Source of the DNA: CBFDBF01 sp050287965
GTDB lineage: Bacteria > Pseudomonadota > Gammaproteobacteria > Chromatiales > Chromatiaceae
Direction of reading: 5' to 3'
Assembly (NCBI GenBank): GCA_050287965.1
Contig: JBNKCX010000013.1
Location: 62,001 to 126,000 of the forward strand
DNA length: 64,000 nucleotides
Under the pieces are notes generated by a model. The model saw only the letters and a program-made list of their open reading frames with translations, was not told where the DNA came from and searched no databases. Positions 34,780-43,315 of the stretch are shown here, in pieces. The position numbers were made by a program, and so were the translations under genes. Numbering within the stretch: position 1 is the stretch's first letter; every line of letters begins with the position of its first letter.

Positions 34780-34792
34780 CGGGAACAGTCGT

Positions 34793-35653
34793 ATGAGTTG
34801 GTTTGAGAAACTGATGCCGAGCCGGATACGTACGGAAACCAGCGATAAGCGCGGTGTTCCGGAAGGGCTGTGGGCGAAATGTACCGGGTGCGGCGCCATT
34901 CTCTACCGGGCGGAAATGGAACGGAATCTGGATGTCTGCCCGAAATGCGGCTACCACGACCGCATGGGTGCCCGTCGGAGGCTGGATACTTTTCTCGATC
35001 CCGAAGGACGGGAGGAGATCGGCGCGGATCTCACGCCGACGGACCCGTTGAAATTCAAGGACAGCAAGAAATATAAAGAACGTCTGGCCCAGGCGCAGAA
35101 AAAGACCGGCGAGAAGGACGCGCTGGTGGTGATGCGCGGGAAGCTGAAAGGGATGGGTGTAATCACCGCGGCCTTCGAGTTCAATTTCATGGGCGGTTCC
35201 ATGGGTTCCGTAGTGGGCGAGCGTTTTGTGCGCGGCGTGGATGCCGCTCTGGAACTCGGCGTTCCCATGGTTTGTTTCTCCGCCAGCGGCGGAGCGCGTA
35301 TGCAGGAGTCCCTTTTCTCCCTTATGCAGATGGCCAAGACCAGCGCCGCCCTCGGACGCATGGCCAAGCGGGGGCTGCCGTTTATCTCCATCATGACCGA
35401 TCCCACCATGGGTGGTGTATCAGCGAGCCTCGCCATGCTGGGGGATATCAACGCCGCCGAGCCCAATGCCCTGATCGGGTTTGCCGGTCCCCGCGTTATC
35501 GAACAGACTGTCCGCGAGACCCTGCCCGAGGGTTTTCAGCGCAGCGAGTTCCTGCTGGAGAAAGGCGCCATCGATATGATTATCGACCGCCGGGACATGC
35601 GCGACCGGTTGGCTAATCTCCTGAGTATCCTTACCCACCAACCGAGACCTTAA
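34793..35653 (+). CDS. accD: Acetyl-CoA carboxylase carboxyltransferase subunit beta
   Basis: This 286-residue subunit works with AccA to transfer carboxyl from biotin to acetyl-CoA in fatty acid synthesis. It has the N-terminal zinc ribbon (C-x2-C ... C-x2-C, in CTGCGAILY and CPKCGYHDR). The carboxyltransferase core has FSASGGARMQESLFSLMQM and the oxyanion-hole glycines in TDPTMGGVSAS. Length is normal. It ends the trp part of the run; an inverted-repeat arm follows. Confidence 0.97.
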   Translation: MSWFEKLMPSRIRTETSDKRGVPEGLWAKCTGCGAILYRAEMERNLDVCPKCGYHDRMGARRRLDTFLDPEGREEIGADLTPTDPLKFKDSKKYKERLAQAQKKTGEKDALVVMRGKLKGMGVITAAFEFNFMGGSMGSVVGERFVRGVDAALELGVPMVCFSASGGARMQESLFSLMQMAKTSAALGRMAKRGLPFISIMTDPTMGGVSASLAMLGDINAAEPNALIGFAGPRVIEQTVRETLPEGFQRSEFLLEKGAIDMIIDRRDMRDRLANLLSILTHQPRP

Positions 35654-35693
35654 CACCGCTTTCGCGGTGAGAGCGCCTCCCAAAGCTACCGGA

Positions 35694-35730
35694 TTTAACG
35701 CGGAGAACGCCAAGGTGCGGAGGCGCAAAG
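35694..35730 (+). repeat. Single arm of the 8-base-unit repeat (accD-folC gap)
   Basis: TTTAACGCGGAGAACGCCA, then AGGTGCGGAGGCGCAAAG, matches the left arm of the elements near leuC and leuD, but no right arm follows. It may be a decayed or half copy. A separate small hairpin (TCCCGCTTTAGCGGGA) lies near 35771-35786. Confidence 0.6.
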
Positions 35731-35854
35731 AGCTGTCATTTCGCGAGAACACTGCGTAACATCCTGTGGATCCCGCTTTAGCGGGACAGGACGTAAGAGT
35801 ACTGACGGGGGTACGAGTATTCCTCGTCACCCAGACGTTATTCTGAGAGACCCC

Positions 35855-37132
35855 GTGCACTTCAACACCCTTCAAGAATGGCTTGACTGGCAGTCGACCC
35901 TCCATCCCAGGGAGATCGAACTGGGTCTGGAACGAATTAAGACGGTCTGGGCGCGTCTCCATCCGCAGCCTTTCCCGGCCCGGGTGATAACCGTCGCCGG
36001 TACCAACGGCAAGGGCTCTTCGGCGGCCTATCTGGAGGGCATTCTGAGGGCCGCGGGTTATCGGGTCGGTTGTTATACCTCACCGCACCTGCTGCGCTAT
36101 AACGAGCGCATCCGTATCGACGGTAGCGAGGTATCCGACCGGGATATATGCGCCGCCTTTGAGCAGGTTGAGGCGGCACGGAAAGACGTTACGCTCACCT
36201 ACTTCGAATTCGGCACCCTGGCCGCCCTGAAACTGTTCTGCGATGCCGGGCTGGAGGTGGTGGTGCTTGAAGTCGGTCTGGGGGGAAGACTGGATGCGGT
36301 GAATATTATCGATACGGATGCGGCGCTTATTACCACAATCGAGCTGGAGCATACCGAATGGTTGGGAGAAACCCGGGAGGCGATCGCTCTGGAGAAAGGG
36401 GGTATATTGCGGGCCGGCAGACCGGCCGTGATCGGGGACAGGGATCCGCCGCTGTCGCTGCTGGAGTATGCAACGGACCTGGGGGTTCAATCCCTGCGGA
36501 TCGACCTGGATTACGGTTACAGAATTAACGACAGCGGCTGGGACTGGTGGGGGCGAAAAGAGGTTCTGAATAATCTCCCGTTTCCCGCGCTGCGGGGCCG
36601 GTTCCAGGTTCAGAACGCGGCGGGGGTGCTTGCGCTGCTGGAGAGCCTGCGGGAGCAGCTTCCGGTGTCACCGGAAGCGATTCGAGAAGGGCTTGTGCAG
36701 ACGCAGCTACCCGGCCGATTTCAGGTGCTGGGGAACGCCAGGACCATCATCCTCGACGTGGCGCATAATCCCCAGTCAGTCCGCAGTCTCTCGGAGAATC
36801 TCCATGGCCTGCCCGGCCCCGGCCGGACCCTGGCCGTGTTCTCGGCCCTGTCGGACAAGAATATCCGGGAAATGACGGCAGTGATTCAGGATCAGATCGA
36901 CCACTGGTACCTTGCTCCTCTCGCTGACAGCCGGGCCGCGCCCATGAAAGATTTACTGAACGGAATGCAACTGGCAGGGGTCGAATCCTCCAGGATAACG
37001 GTGAGTGACTCCGTGTCCGCCGCCTTGCACCGGGCTGAGGCCGACGCCGGGGAACGGGACAGGCTGGTGGTTTTCGGTTCTTTTATTACCGCCGCGGAGG
37101 CATTGAACACTATTGCAACGGGTCAGCGATGA
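35855..37132 (+). CDS. folC: Bifunctional folylpolyglutamate/dihydrofolate synthase
   Basis: This 425-residue Mur-ligase-family enzyme adds glutamate to dihydropteroate and folates. The P-loop VITVAGTNGKGSSAAYLEGIL, the S-P-H-L segment YTSPHLLRYNERI and the GLGGRLDAVNII motif are present. The C-terminal domain has LDVAHNPQSVRSL. It begins with GTG at 35855. It overlaps the next gene by four bases. Confidence 0.95.
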   Translation: MHFNTLQEWLDWQSTLHPREIELGLERIKTVWARLHPQPFPARVITVAGTNGKGSSAAYLEGILRAAGYRVGCYTSPHLLRYNERIRIDGSEVSDRDICAAFEQVEAARKDVTLTYFEFGTLAALKLFCDAGLEVVVLEVGLGGRLDAVNIIDTDAALITTIELEHTEWLGETREAIALEKGGILRAGRPAVIGDRDPPLSLLEYATDLGVQSLRIDLDYGYRINDSGWDWWGRKEVLNNLPFPALRGRFQVQNAAGVLALLESLREQLPVSPEAIREGLVQTQLPGRFQVLGNARTIILDVAHNPQSVRSLSENLHGLPGPGRTLAVFSALSDKNIREMTAVIQDQIDHWYLAPLADSRAAPMKDLLNGMQLAGVESSRITVSDSVSAALHRAEADAGERDRLVVFGSFITAAEALNTIATGQR

Positions 37133-37611
37133 GTAGGGATGAGGTTCTGCAACGGCTTGGACGGCTTATCCTGGAACAGCGCTGGGCCGCCCTGGCTACG
37201 GTGGATGAGGCGTGTCAGCCCCAGGCGTCCATGGTGGCCTATGTTCCGGAGCCCGGCTTTAACGGGTTTCTGTTGCACCTGAGCCGGCTGGCGGCCCATA
37301 CCCGCAATATGTTGGAAACCCCCCGGGTTTCATTAGCCATCTCCGAGCAGGACGGCCTGGATGGGGACCCGCAGACGCTGGCAAGGGTCTCCGTGTCGGG
37401 ATCCGCGCGGCCCGTTGAACGGGACAGTGAAGCGTACCGGCAGGGCAAGGCGTGTTACCTGGCGCGCCTGCCGGATGCGGAGCAACTGTTTGCCTTCGAC
37501 GATTTCCAGCTGCTGCGCCTGGAGCCGGAGGTAGTGCGTTTCGTGGAGGGGTTCGGACGCGCCTACACTTTCACCGGTTCGGATCTGGTCGGTCTGGATG
37601 CCGGTCCTTAG
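37129..37611 (+). CDS. Pyridoxamine-5'-phosphate-oxidase-like (split-barrel flavin) protein
   Basis: This 160-residue protein has the FMN-binding split-barrel fold of the HugZ/PNPOx-like group. WAALATVDEACQPQASMVAYV is the usual first strand pair. FLLHLSRLAAHTRNML is the ligand-binding helix, and FVEGFGRAYTF is the tail found in HugZ-type proteins. Members bind FMN, F420 or heme; the ligand here is unknown. It overlaps folC by four bases and stands between folC and the SPOR gene, a position not occupied in Pseudomonas as far as I recall. Confidence 0.8.
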   Translation: MSRDEVLQRLGRLILEQRWAALATVDEACQPQASMVAYVPEPGFNGFLLHLSRLAAHTRNMLETPRVSLAISEQDGLDGDPQTLARVSVSGSARPVERDSEAYRQGKACYLARLPDAEQLFAFDDFQLLRLEPEVVRFVEGFGRAYTFTGSDLVGLDAGP

Positions 37612-37755
37612 ACACGGCTTCTGCTGACCCCGTGCCGGGCGGAGTGCGGCGATGTCGTCCTCTCCTTTGAGACATGTGAGGCGATAGCCGCACTCTGCAA
37701 CTGTTCTGTTGATATAATGAACCTATCCTGAGGATCTGCGTAAAGGAAACAAGCG

Positions 37756-38325
37756 GTGGAAGAGAGGCTGAAAAGGCGACTGATCGGCGCAACGGTTCTG
37801 GTTTCATTGGTCGTGATCTTCGTACCCATGCTTCTGGAACAGGGGCCGGTGGTTTCCCCGACCATCGATGAAACCAATATACCACCACGACCGGAAGGGG
37901 ATTTCTCTTCGCGGGTCCTGCCCCTGGAGACCGAATCTCTCGAATCGTTACCCGGAGACGCGGGTGAGAAACAGGATGCCGGGACCGGGGAGATCTCACA
38001 GCAATCGGAGGAGCCGGAACCGGTAACCGCACCGGCTGAGGAACAGCCCAAGCCGGAAGCACCTCGCCTGCGGGTGGGTCTCTCGGCGTGGGTGGTCCAG
38101 GCGGGCAGCTTCTCCAACCGGGAAAACGCGGACAAGATCGTGAAGGATCTCCAGGGGAAGCAGTTCCCGGCTTTCCTGGAGCCGACCGTAGTCGATGGAA
38201 AGACCCTGTACCGCGTACTTGTCGGGCCGGAGGTTGATCAAAAACGGGCGGAGCAGATGGCGGAGAAACTTAAACCGGAGCTGCAACGGTGGAAGTTGAC
38301 CGGAAAGCTGCGAAGTTACCACTGA
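37756..38325 (+). CDS. dedD: SPOR-domain protein, DedD-like
   Basis: This 189-residue inner-membrane protein has a basic N-terminus and one membrane helix (LIGATVLVSLVVIFVPML). An acidic proline-rich linker leads to a C-terminal SPOR domain (AWVVQAGSFSNRENADKIVKDL, ending LYRVLVGPEVD). SPOR domains bind denuded septal peptidoglycan, and DedD helps cell constriction. It starts with GTG, preceded by AAAGGAAAC. The folC-dedD-cvpA-purF order is conserved in gammaproteobacteria. Confidence 0.9.
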   Translation: MEERLKRRLIGATVLVSLVVIFVPMLLEQGPVVSPTIDETNIPPRPEGDFSSRVLPLETESLESLPGDAGEKQDAGTGEISQQSEEPEPVTAPAEEQPKPEAPRLRVGLSAWVVQAGSFSNRENADKIVKDLQGKQFPAFLEPTVVDGKTLYRVLVGPEVDQKRAEQMAEKLKPELQRWKLTGKLRSYH

Positions 38326-38405
38326 TTTCTTCTGCTGCGTGGAATGCTTTGGTAGAATTCTCATTCTCTACGAGGCGGGTTTCCAAAAGGTAGGCTGACA
38401 CTCCC

Positions 38406-38894
38406 ATGATCTGGGTGGATTACTTAATAATCGGTATTATCTGTCTCTCCTCCGTTGTCAGCCTGATCCGTGGTTTCGTGCGTGAGGCCTTCTCTCTCGC
38501 CGCGTGGATACTCGCTTTCTGGGTCAGCTGGACATTTTTCCGTGATTTGTCCGTGCATATGCCGTGGGTTGAGGTGCCCTCCCTGCGTCTCGGTGCGGCG
38601 TTCGTTACGCTTTTTCTGGTGACCCTTATCCTCGGGGCGTTGGTGAATTTCCTTATCGGTCAATTGGTGGACAAGAGCGGGTTGAGCGGAACCGATCGTA
38701 TTGTCGGCGTTCTTTTCGGTGCGGCCCGCGGAGTGGTGTTGGTGTCCATTCTGGTGCTGTTGGCGGGATTGACTCCCTTCCCGGAGGACCCCTGGTGGCA
38801 GGAGTCCGGTTTGCTGGGCTATTTCAGCGAACTGGCGGTATGGTTGCGGGACCTGCTGCCGCCGGATATCGCCGAGAAATTTACTTTCACATGA
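38406..38894 (+). CDS. cvpA: CvpA family membrane protein
   Basis: This 162-residue inner-membrane protein has four hydrophobic segments. WVDYLIIGIICLSSVVSLIRGFVREAFSLAAWILAFW is the diagnostic N-terminus. LSGTDRIVGVLFGAARGVVLVSILVLLAG is the conserved C-terminal helix pair. In E. coli it was named for colicin V production and lies upstream of purF; it affects envelope integrity. Here too it directly precedes purF. Confidence 0.93.
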   Translation: MIWVDYLIIGIICLSSVVSLIRGFVREAFSLAAWILAFWVSWTFFRDLSVHMPWVEVPSLRLGAAFVTLFLVTLILGALVNFLIGQLVDKSGLSGTDRIVGVLFGAARGVVLVSILVLLAGLTPFPEDPWWQESGLLGYFSELAVWLRDLLPPDIAEKFTFT

Positions 38895-38927
38895 TTTCCA
38901 AAACGTTTTTGCAAGGTTGTTTCTGAT

Positions 38928-40442
38928 ATGTGCGGCATTGTCGGGATATTCGGGCGTAATCCGGTAAATCAGTCACTCTATGATGCACTCCTGGTGTTGC
39001 AGCACCGCGGGCAGGACGCCGCCGGTATTGTGACCTCGGAGGAGGGTAAACTTTACCTGCGCAAGGACAACGGTCTGGCCCGGGACGTCTTTCATACCCG
39101 TCATATGATCGATCTGCGGGGCAACATGGGTATCGCCCATGTCCGTTATCCCACCGCCGGTTGTTCTTCTTCCGCGGAAGCGCAGCCCTTCTACGTCAAC
39201 TCGCCCTATGGCATCACCCTGGCTCATAACGGCAACCTGACCAACGCCGACGAACTGAAGGCCGATCTATATGAGGAGGATCTCCGGCATATCAACACCA
39301 CCTCGGACTCCGAGATCCTGTTGAACATATTCGCCCATGAACTGCAGAGGCTCGGAAAACTTCGTATCTCCGCAAAGGATGTATTCCAGGCGGTGGCGGG
39401 TGTGCATCGGCGCTGTCGCGGCGGTTATGCCGCGGTAGCCATGATCAGCGGCTACGGCATTCTCGGTTTTCGTGATCCCCACGGCATACGCCCGGTGGTG
39501 TTCGGGAGCCGCGAAACCGATGCGGGTACCGAGTATATGATCGCATCGGAGAGCGTCGCCCTCGATGTGCTCGGGTTTCAACGGATCCGCGACGTGCAGC
39601 CGGGAGAGGCGGTCTACATCGACATGGAAGGGAAACTGCACACCTTGCAGTGCGCGGCAAATCCGGTTCATTCACCCTGCATTTTCGAGTTCGTTTACTT
39701 TGCCCGGCCGGACTCCATTATCGATGATATTTTTGTACACAAGGCGCGTTCCCGCATGGGGGTGGCGCTGGCGGAGAAGATCAAGCGCGAGTGGACGGAT
39801 CACGATATCGACGTGGTGATTCCGATTCCTGATACCAGCAGAACCGCGGCGCTGATGCTGGCCAATACGCTGGGTATCAAGTACGCGGAGGGATTCATCA
39901 AGAATCGCTACATCGGCCGCACCTTCATTATGCCGGGTCAGACCGTGCGCAAGAAATCGGTACGTCAGAAACTGAATGCCATCGGATCGGAATTCAAGGA
40001 CAAGGTGGTGTTGCTGGTGGATGACTCCATCGTACGCGGGACAACATCGCAGCAGATTGTGCAGATGGCACGGGATGCAGGTGCCCGTAAGGTCTATTTC
40101 GCGTCGGCGGCGCCGCCGGTGCGGTATCCCAACGTTTACGGGATCGACATGCCGGCGGCCAGCGAACTGGTGGCCCATGGGCGCAGCGTGGAAGACGTGC
40201 GGGAGATCATCGGCGCTGACCAGCTGATCTATCAGGACCTGGAGGATCTGATAGAGGCGGTTCAGAAGAAGGGGAAGACCAATGTGAACCGTTTTGATAC
40301 CTCGGTATTCAACGGTGAATACATCACCGGTGATGTGAGCGAACATTACCTGGAGCAACTTGAACTCATTCGCTGTGACAGCGCCAAGCAGGAACGGGAA
40401 ATGACCGATAGCGGTATTCTCGATCTGTATAACAACGAATAG
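38928..40442 (+). CDS. purF: Amidophosphoribosyltransferase
   Basis: This 504-residue enzyme makes phosphoribosylamine from PRPP and glutamine, the first committed purine step. The mature N-terminal nucleophile is Cys2 (MCGIVGIFG). The glutaminase domain has AHVRYPTAG and LAHNGNLTN. The C-terminal phosphoribosyltransferase domain has the PRPP loop VVLLVDDSIVRGTTS. Length is normal for the proteobacterial form. It is probably in one transcript with cvpA. Confidence 0.97.
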   Translation: MCGIVGIFGRNPVNQSLYDALLVLQHRGQDAAGIVTSEEGKLYLRKDNGLARDVFHTRHMIDLRGNMGIAHVRYPTAGCSSSAEAQPFYVNSPYGITLAHNGNLTNADELKADLYEEDLRHINTTSDSEILLNIFAHELQRLGKLRISAKDVFQAVAGVHRRCRGGYAAVAMISGYGILGFRDPHGIRPVVFGSRETDAGTEYMIASESVALDVLGFQRIRDVQPGEAVYIDMEGKLHTLQCAANPVHSPCIFEFVYFARPDSIIDDIFVHKARSRMGVALAEKIKREWTDHDIDVVIPIPDTSRTAALMLANTLGIKYAEGFIKNRYIGRTFIMPGQTVRKKSVRQKLNAIGSEFKDKVVLLVDDSIVRGTTSQQIVQMARDAGARKVYFASAAPPVRYPNVYGIDMPAASELVAHGRSVEDVREIIGADQLIYQDLEDLIEAVQKKGKTNVNRFDTSVFNGEYITGDVSEHYLEQLELIRCDSAKQEREMTDSGILDLYNNE

Positions 40443-40463
40443 ACCCCGGGCCGGAGGAGATTG

Positions 40464-41645
40464 ATGAATAACGACCAAAAGGAGTGGGGGGTTGCGACCA
40501 AGGCGATAAGGGCAGGCCAGGTCCGCACCGCCGAAGGGGAGCAATCGGAGCCGATCTTTGCCACCTCCAGTTTCGTCTTCGCGAGCGCCGCGGAGGCGGC
40601 TGCCCGCTTTTCCGGTGATCAGGACGGTAACGTCTACTCACGATTCACCAATCCTACCGTACGTACCTTTGAGCAACGGCTGGCCGCCATGGAGGGAGGT
40701 GAGTGCTGCGTGGCGACAGCGTCCGGGATGGCCGCCATCCTGGCTACCTGCATGGGTTTGCTGCAGGCCGGTGACCATGTGGTCTGTTCCCGCAGTATCT
40801 TCGGGACTACCTCGGTGCTTTTCGACAAGTACCTGTCCAAGTTCGGCATCGAAGCCTCTTTCGTGTCGCTGAGTGACCTGTCCGCCTGGCGGGCGGCGAT
40901 TCGGCCGCAGACCCGCATGCTTTTTCTGGAGACCCCCTCCAATCCCCTCACCGAACTCGGTGATATCCCGGCCCTGGCGCAACTGGCCCATGCGAACGAT
41001 TGCCTGCTGGTGGTGGACAACTGTTTCTGTACCCCGGTGCTGCAGCGGCCGCTGGAATTGGGAGCGGATATTGTCATCCATTCGGCAACCAAGTATCTGG
41101 ACGGGCAGGGGCGTCTTATGGGCGGCGCCGTGGTGGGGGACAGCAAGCGTGTCGGCGAAGAGGTTTTCGGCGTATTGCGAACCGCCGGGCCCACCATGAG
41201 CGCATTCAACGCCTGGGTGTTTCTTAAGGGACTGGAGACCCTGGGGCTGCGCATGCATGCTCACTCGGATAACGCGACGGCACTGGCGCAGTGGCTGGTG
41301 GAGCAGCCCGGGGTGGAGCGGGTTCACTACCCGGGCCTGGACTCCCATCCGCAGCACGAGCTTGCGGAGCGTCAACAGGCGCGGGCCGGGGGTATCCTGT
41401 CATTCGAATTGAACGGCGGGCAGGCGGCGGCCTGGAAACTCATCGATGCCACCCGCATGGTGTCCATAACGGCCAATCTCGGGGATACCAAGACCACCAT
41501 AACCCATCCCGCTACCACGACCCATAGCAGGCTTTCCCCGGAAGCAAGGCGGGAAGCGGGAATCAGTGACGGCCTGGTGCGGGTATCCGTCGGGCTGGAG
41601 GATATCGAGGATATCAAGGCCGATCTGCAGCGGGGGTTGGGGTAA
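40464..41645 (+). CDS. metZ: O-succinylhomoserine sulfhydrylase
   Basis: This 393-residue PLP enzyme of the Cys/Met metabolism family makes homocysteine from O-succinylhomoserine and sulfide. YSRFTNPTVRTFEQRLAAMEGGE is the substrate/PLP region, and the PLP Lys is in IHSATKYLDGQGRLMGG. The C-terminal NLGDTKTTITHPATTTHSRL is the family signature. The ATG at 40464 follows GGAGGAG by six bases, so it is chosen over the in-frame TTG just before. It follows purF as in Pseudomonas. Confidence 0.95.
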   Translation: MNNDQKEWGVATKAIRAGQVRTAEGEQSEPIFATSSFVFASAAEAAARFSGDQDGNVYSRFTNPTVRTFEQRLAAMEGGECCVATASGMAAILATCMGLLQAGDHVVCSRSIFGTTSVLFDKYLSKFGIEASFVSLSDLSAWRAAIRPQTRMLFLETPSNPLTELGDIPALAQLAHANDCLLVVDNCFCTPVLQRPLELGADIVIHSATKYLDGQGRLMGGAVVGDSKRVGEEVFGVLRTAGPTMSAFNAWVFLKGLETLGLRMHAHSDNATALAQWLVEQPGVERVHYPGLDSHPQHELAERQQARAGGILSFELNGGQAAAWKLIDATRMVSITANLGDTKTTITHPATTTHSRLSPEARREAGISDGLVRVSVGLEDIEDIKADLQRGLG

Positions 41646-41799
41646 TAAGAGGTGTGAGCCTGCTGTTTTTAAGTTAGGGACATCTCTGTAAAGCCTGATT
41701 ATTCCACTCGCGGTTCAACGGTCTGGTTCCGGACGGCGTTTCCAATCGCTGTAAGCGTCAAGAATAGAACCTCCTGGAGGGCGATAACGGCTTCCAGGT

Positions 41800-41892
41800 G
41801 TCAGTATTTTTTACAGATTTTGTCCTCCCGGCCCCTCTCCGGATCACAAACCTTTGAAATAATGTGGAAATAATTTTAGGAATATATATTGC
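41800..41892 (+). promoter_or_regulatory. Sigma-54 promoter with upstream activator-like motif for the PEP-CTERM gene
   Basis: The 331 bases between metZ and the PEP-CTERM gene hold no gene. They contain GG at 41879-41880 and GC at 41891-41892 separated by ten bases (TTAGGAATATATATTGCA), an exact -24/-12 spacing for sigma-54. About 65-80 bases upstream, TGTCAGTATTTTTTACA (41800-41816) is placed where a bacterial enhancer-binding protein would sit. PEP-CTERM genes in other bacteria are known to be controlled by the PrsK/PrsR system with RpoN. Confidence 0.55.
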
Positions 41893-41976
41893 AATGCCTT
41901 GGTTATGACAAATGATTGTCTTTGTCGTATTGCTCAGGGAGCGGGTTGCTAAGAGAACTCACCGGGAGTAAGCACG

Positions 41977-42723
41977 ATGAAAATACGAAGTGGCCTCACC
42001 CTGGGCATCATTATGGGTTTCTGTTTCGCCGCCAGCCAAGTCACTGCTGCGGTCATCTACAGCGAGGATTTTGAAGGCCCCGCTCCGGATTTGACTCCTT
42101 GGGGTACATCCGGTCCTGCGCTCGTTGTTACGGCCGATGAGGCCACGCCGGCGCATCACGTTCTTGGTTCGGAGGAACGATTAGGAAGCGGACTGTTCAA
42201 CAGCAATGAAACCGTATCGTTGACACTTTCTTCCGTAGCGGCGGGCTGGTACACCTTCCAGTTCGATTTTTTTGCCATCTATACCTGGGATGGGGATGGA
42301 TCCGGTTGCTGCGGTCCAGACTTGTTTAACGTCGCAATTAACGGTACGACGGTTTTGGATGATTATTTTAACCAGAGCGTCCCTTATCGAAGAGATGATG
42401 AGCTTGAATTAAGCTATATCTACTATGGATCGGAAGATCCCGGCCATAGTTATGGTGAGGAAGTAGTTGTTTTTAACAGCGCCTACCTTCTCGAGTTTCT
42501 TTTTTACCATGGCGGCGGTGATCTCCAAGTTGACTTCGCCGGTAACACCGATCAGGCGGGTCAGGAAAATTACGACTCAGGTTTTCCGGATGAGCCGTGG
42601 GCCCTCGATAATATCCTGCTCCAGACAGCGGAATCTCCAGCCGTTCCCGAGCCTGTAACCTTGGCGTTAATGGGCCTGGGGTTGGCCGGTATCGGTATTG
42701 CCCGCGGGCGCAGAAAGAGTTAG
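41977..42723 (+). CDS. PEP-CTERM exported protein
   Basis: This 248-residue secreted protein has a signal peptide (LGIIMGFCFAASQVTAA). A beta-rich middle begins VIYSEDFEGPAPDLTPWG, a jelly-roll-like start. The C-terminal sorting signal has VPEP at about residue 224, then a hydrophobic stretch (TLALMGLGLAGIGIA) and a basic end (RGRRKS). Exosortase would cut at the VPEP site, and such proteins often accompany exopolysaccharide. No exosortase is in the window. A sigma-54 promoter lies upstream. Codon and base usage are similar to its neighbours. Confidence 0.88.
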   Translation: MKIRSGLTLGIIMGFCFAASQVTAAVIYSEDFEGPAPDLTPWGTSGPALVVTADEATPAHHVLGSEERLGSGLFNSNETVSLTLSSVAAGWYTFQFDFFAIYTWDGDGSGCCGPDLFNVAINGTTVLDDYFNQSVPYRRDDELELSYIYYGSEDPGHSYGEEVVVFNSAYLLEFLFYHGGGDLQVDFAGNTDQAGQENYDSGFPDEPWALDNILLQTAESPAVPEPVTLALMGLGLAGIGIARGRRKS

Positions 42724-42824
42724 GAATCGCCCGGTGCTGACAAACGCAGTCCCGGTCAAGTGCCGGGATTGGCGTAAAATCCTGTGCCGTCTTCGGCCGC
42801 AGGAGGGTGGTGAGATGGGGTTGC

Positions 42825-43082
42825 TTAACCCAACCCGCACATACCGCCGCTGCAACAGCCGCCGGAGTTACAGGGCGGTGCGGAACCGCCGCCGCGACTG
42901 GAACTGCTGATGATGTTGCCGCCCGTGGCCAGGCGTACCACAGCGGCTTCGGCCGGGGTGTCTCCCGGTTCGATCCCGGCCCTGGCACAAAGCTCTCCCC
43001 AATTACCGATAGTTTCGCTCATGCGGTGCATGAGCTCGACGACACGGCCGTTTGCCGGGCAACTGTAATCGTAGGTGGGCAT
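42825..43082 (-). CDS. FmdB-like regulatory protein with degenerate zinc ribbon
   Basis: This 85-residue protein begins MPTYDYSCPANGRVVEL, like FmdB-type zinc ribbons (MPxYxYxCxxCG). The second Cys of the C-x-x-C is Asn here and the second C-x-x-C pair is missing, so it probably does not bind zinc in the standard way. The C-terminus is Gly/Ser-rich and Cys-rich (PPCNSGGCCSGGMCG). Its function is unknown. It is preceded by a good ribosome site (TTGGAGAAAACGAT) and lies just downstream of tRNA-Asn on the same strand. Confidence 0.7.
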   Translation of the reverse strand: MPTYDYSCPANGRVVELMHRMSETIGNWGELCARAGIEPGDTPAEAAVVRLATGGNIISSSSRGGGSAPPCNSGGCCSGGMCGLG

Positions 43083-43156
43083 ATCGTTTTCTCCAAGGTA
43101 TCAATAGTGGGGATTCTAACCCCCGGAAGTTGCCGAAATCTTCTCTCCGGCTCCAA

Positions 43157-43193
43157 ACAAAAAGGGCTTAGCTGGGGTGGCAGCTAAGCCCTT
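43157..43193 (-). terminator. Intrinsic terminator of tRNA-Asn
   Basis: On the minus strand a 12-base-pair stem (AAGGGCTTAGCT paired with AGCTAAGCCCTT) is followed by TTTTTGTTTG. It lies ten bases after the tRNA-Asn 3' end. Confidence 0.85.
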
Positions 43194-43202
43194 GATTTCA
43201 TT

Positions 43203-43278
43203 TGGCTCCCCGGGACAGGCTCGAACTGCCGACCTAGTGGTTAACAGCCACCCGCTCTACCGACTGAGCTACCGGGGA
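43203..43278 (-). tRNA. tRNA-Asn (anticodon GTT)
   Basis: This 76-base tRNA has a seven-base-pair acceptor stem (TCCCCGG/CCGGGGA), discriminator G and an encoded CCA. The anticodon arm is GGTGGCTGTTAACCACTAGG with anticodon GTT. The T-arm GTTCGAGCC is normal. Confidence 0.97.
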
Positions 43279-43315
43279 ATGAAGCGGCGTATATTAATGG
43301 TCCGACCAGACCAGG

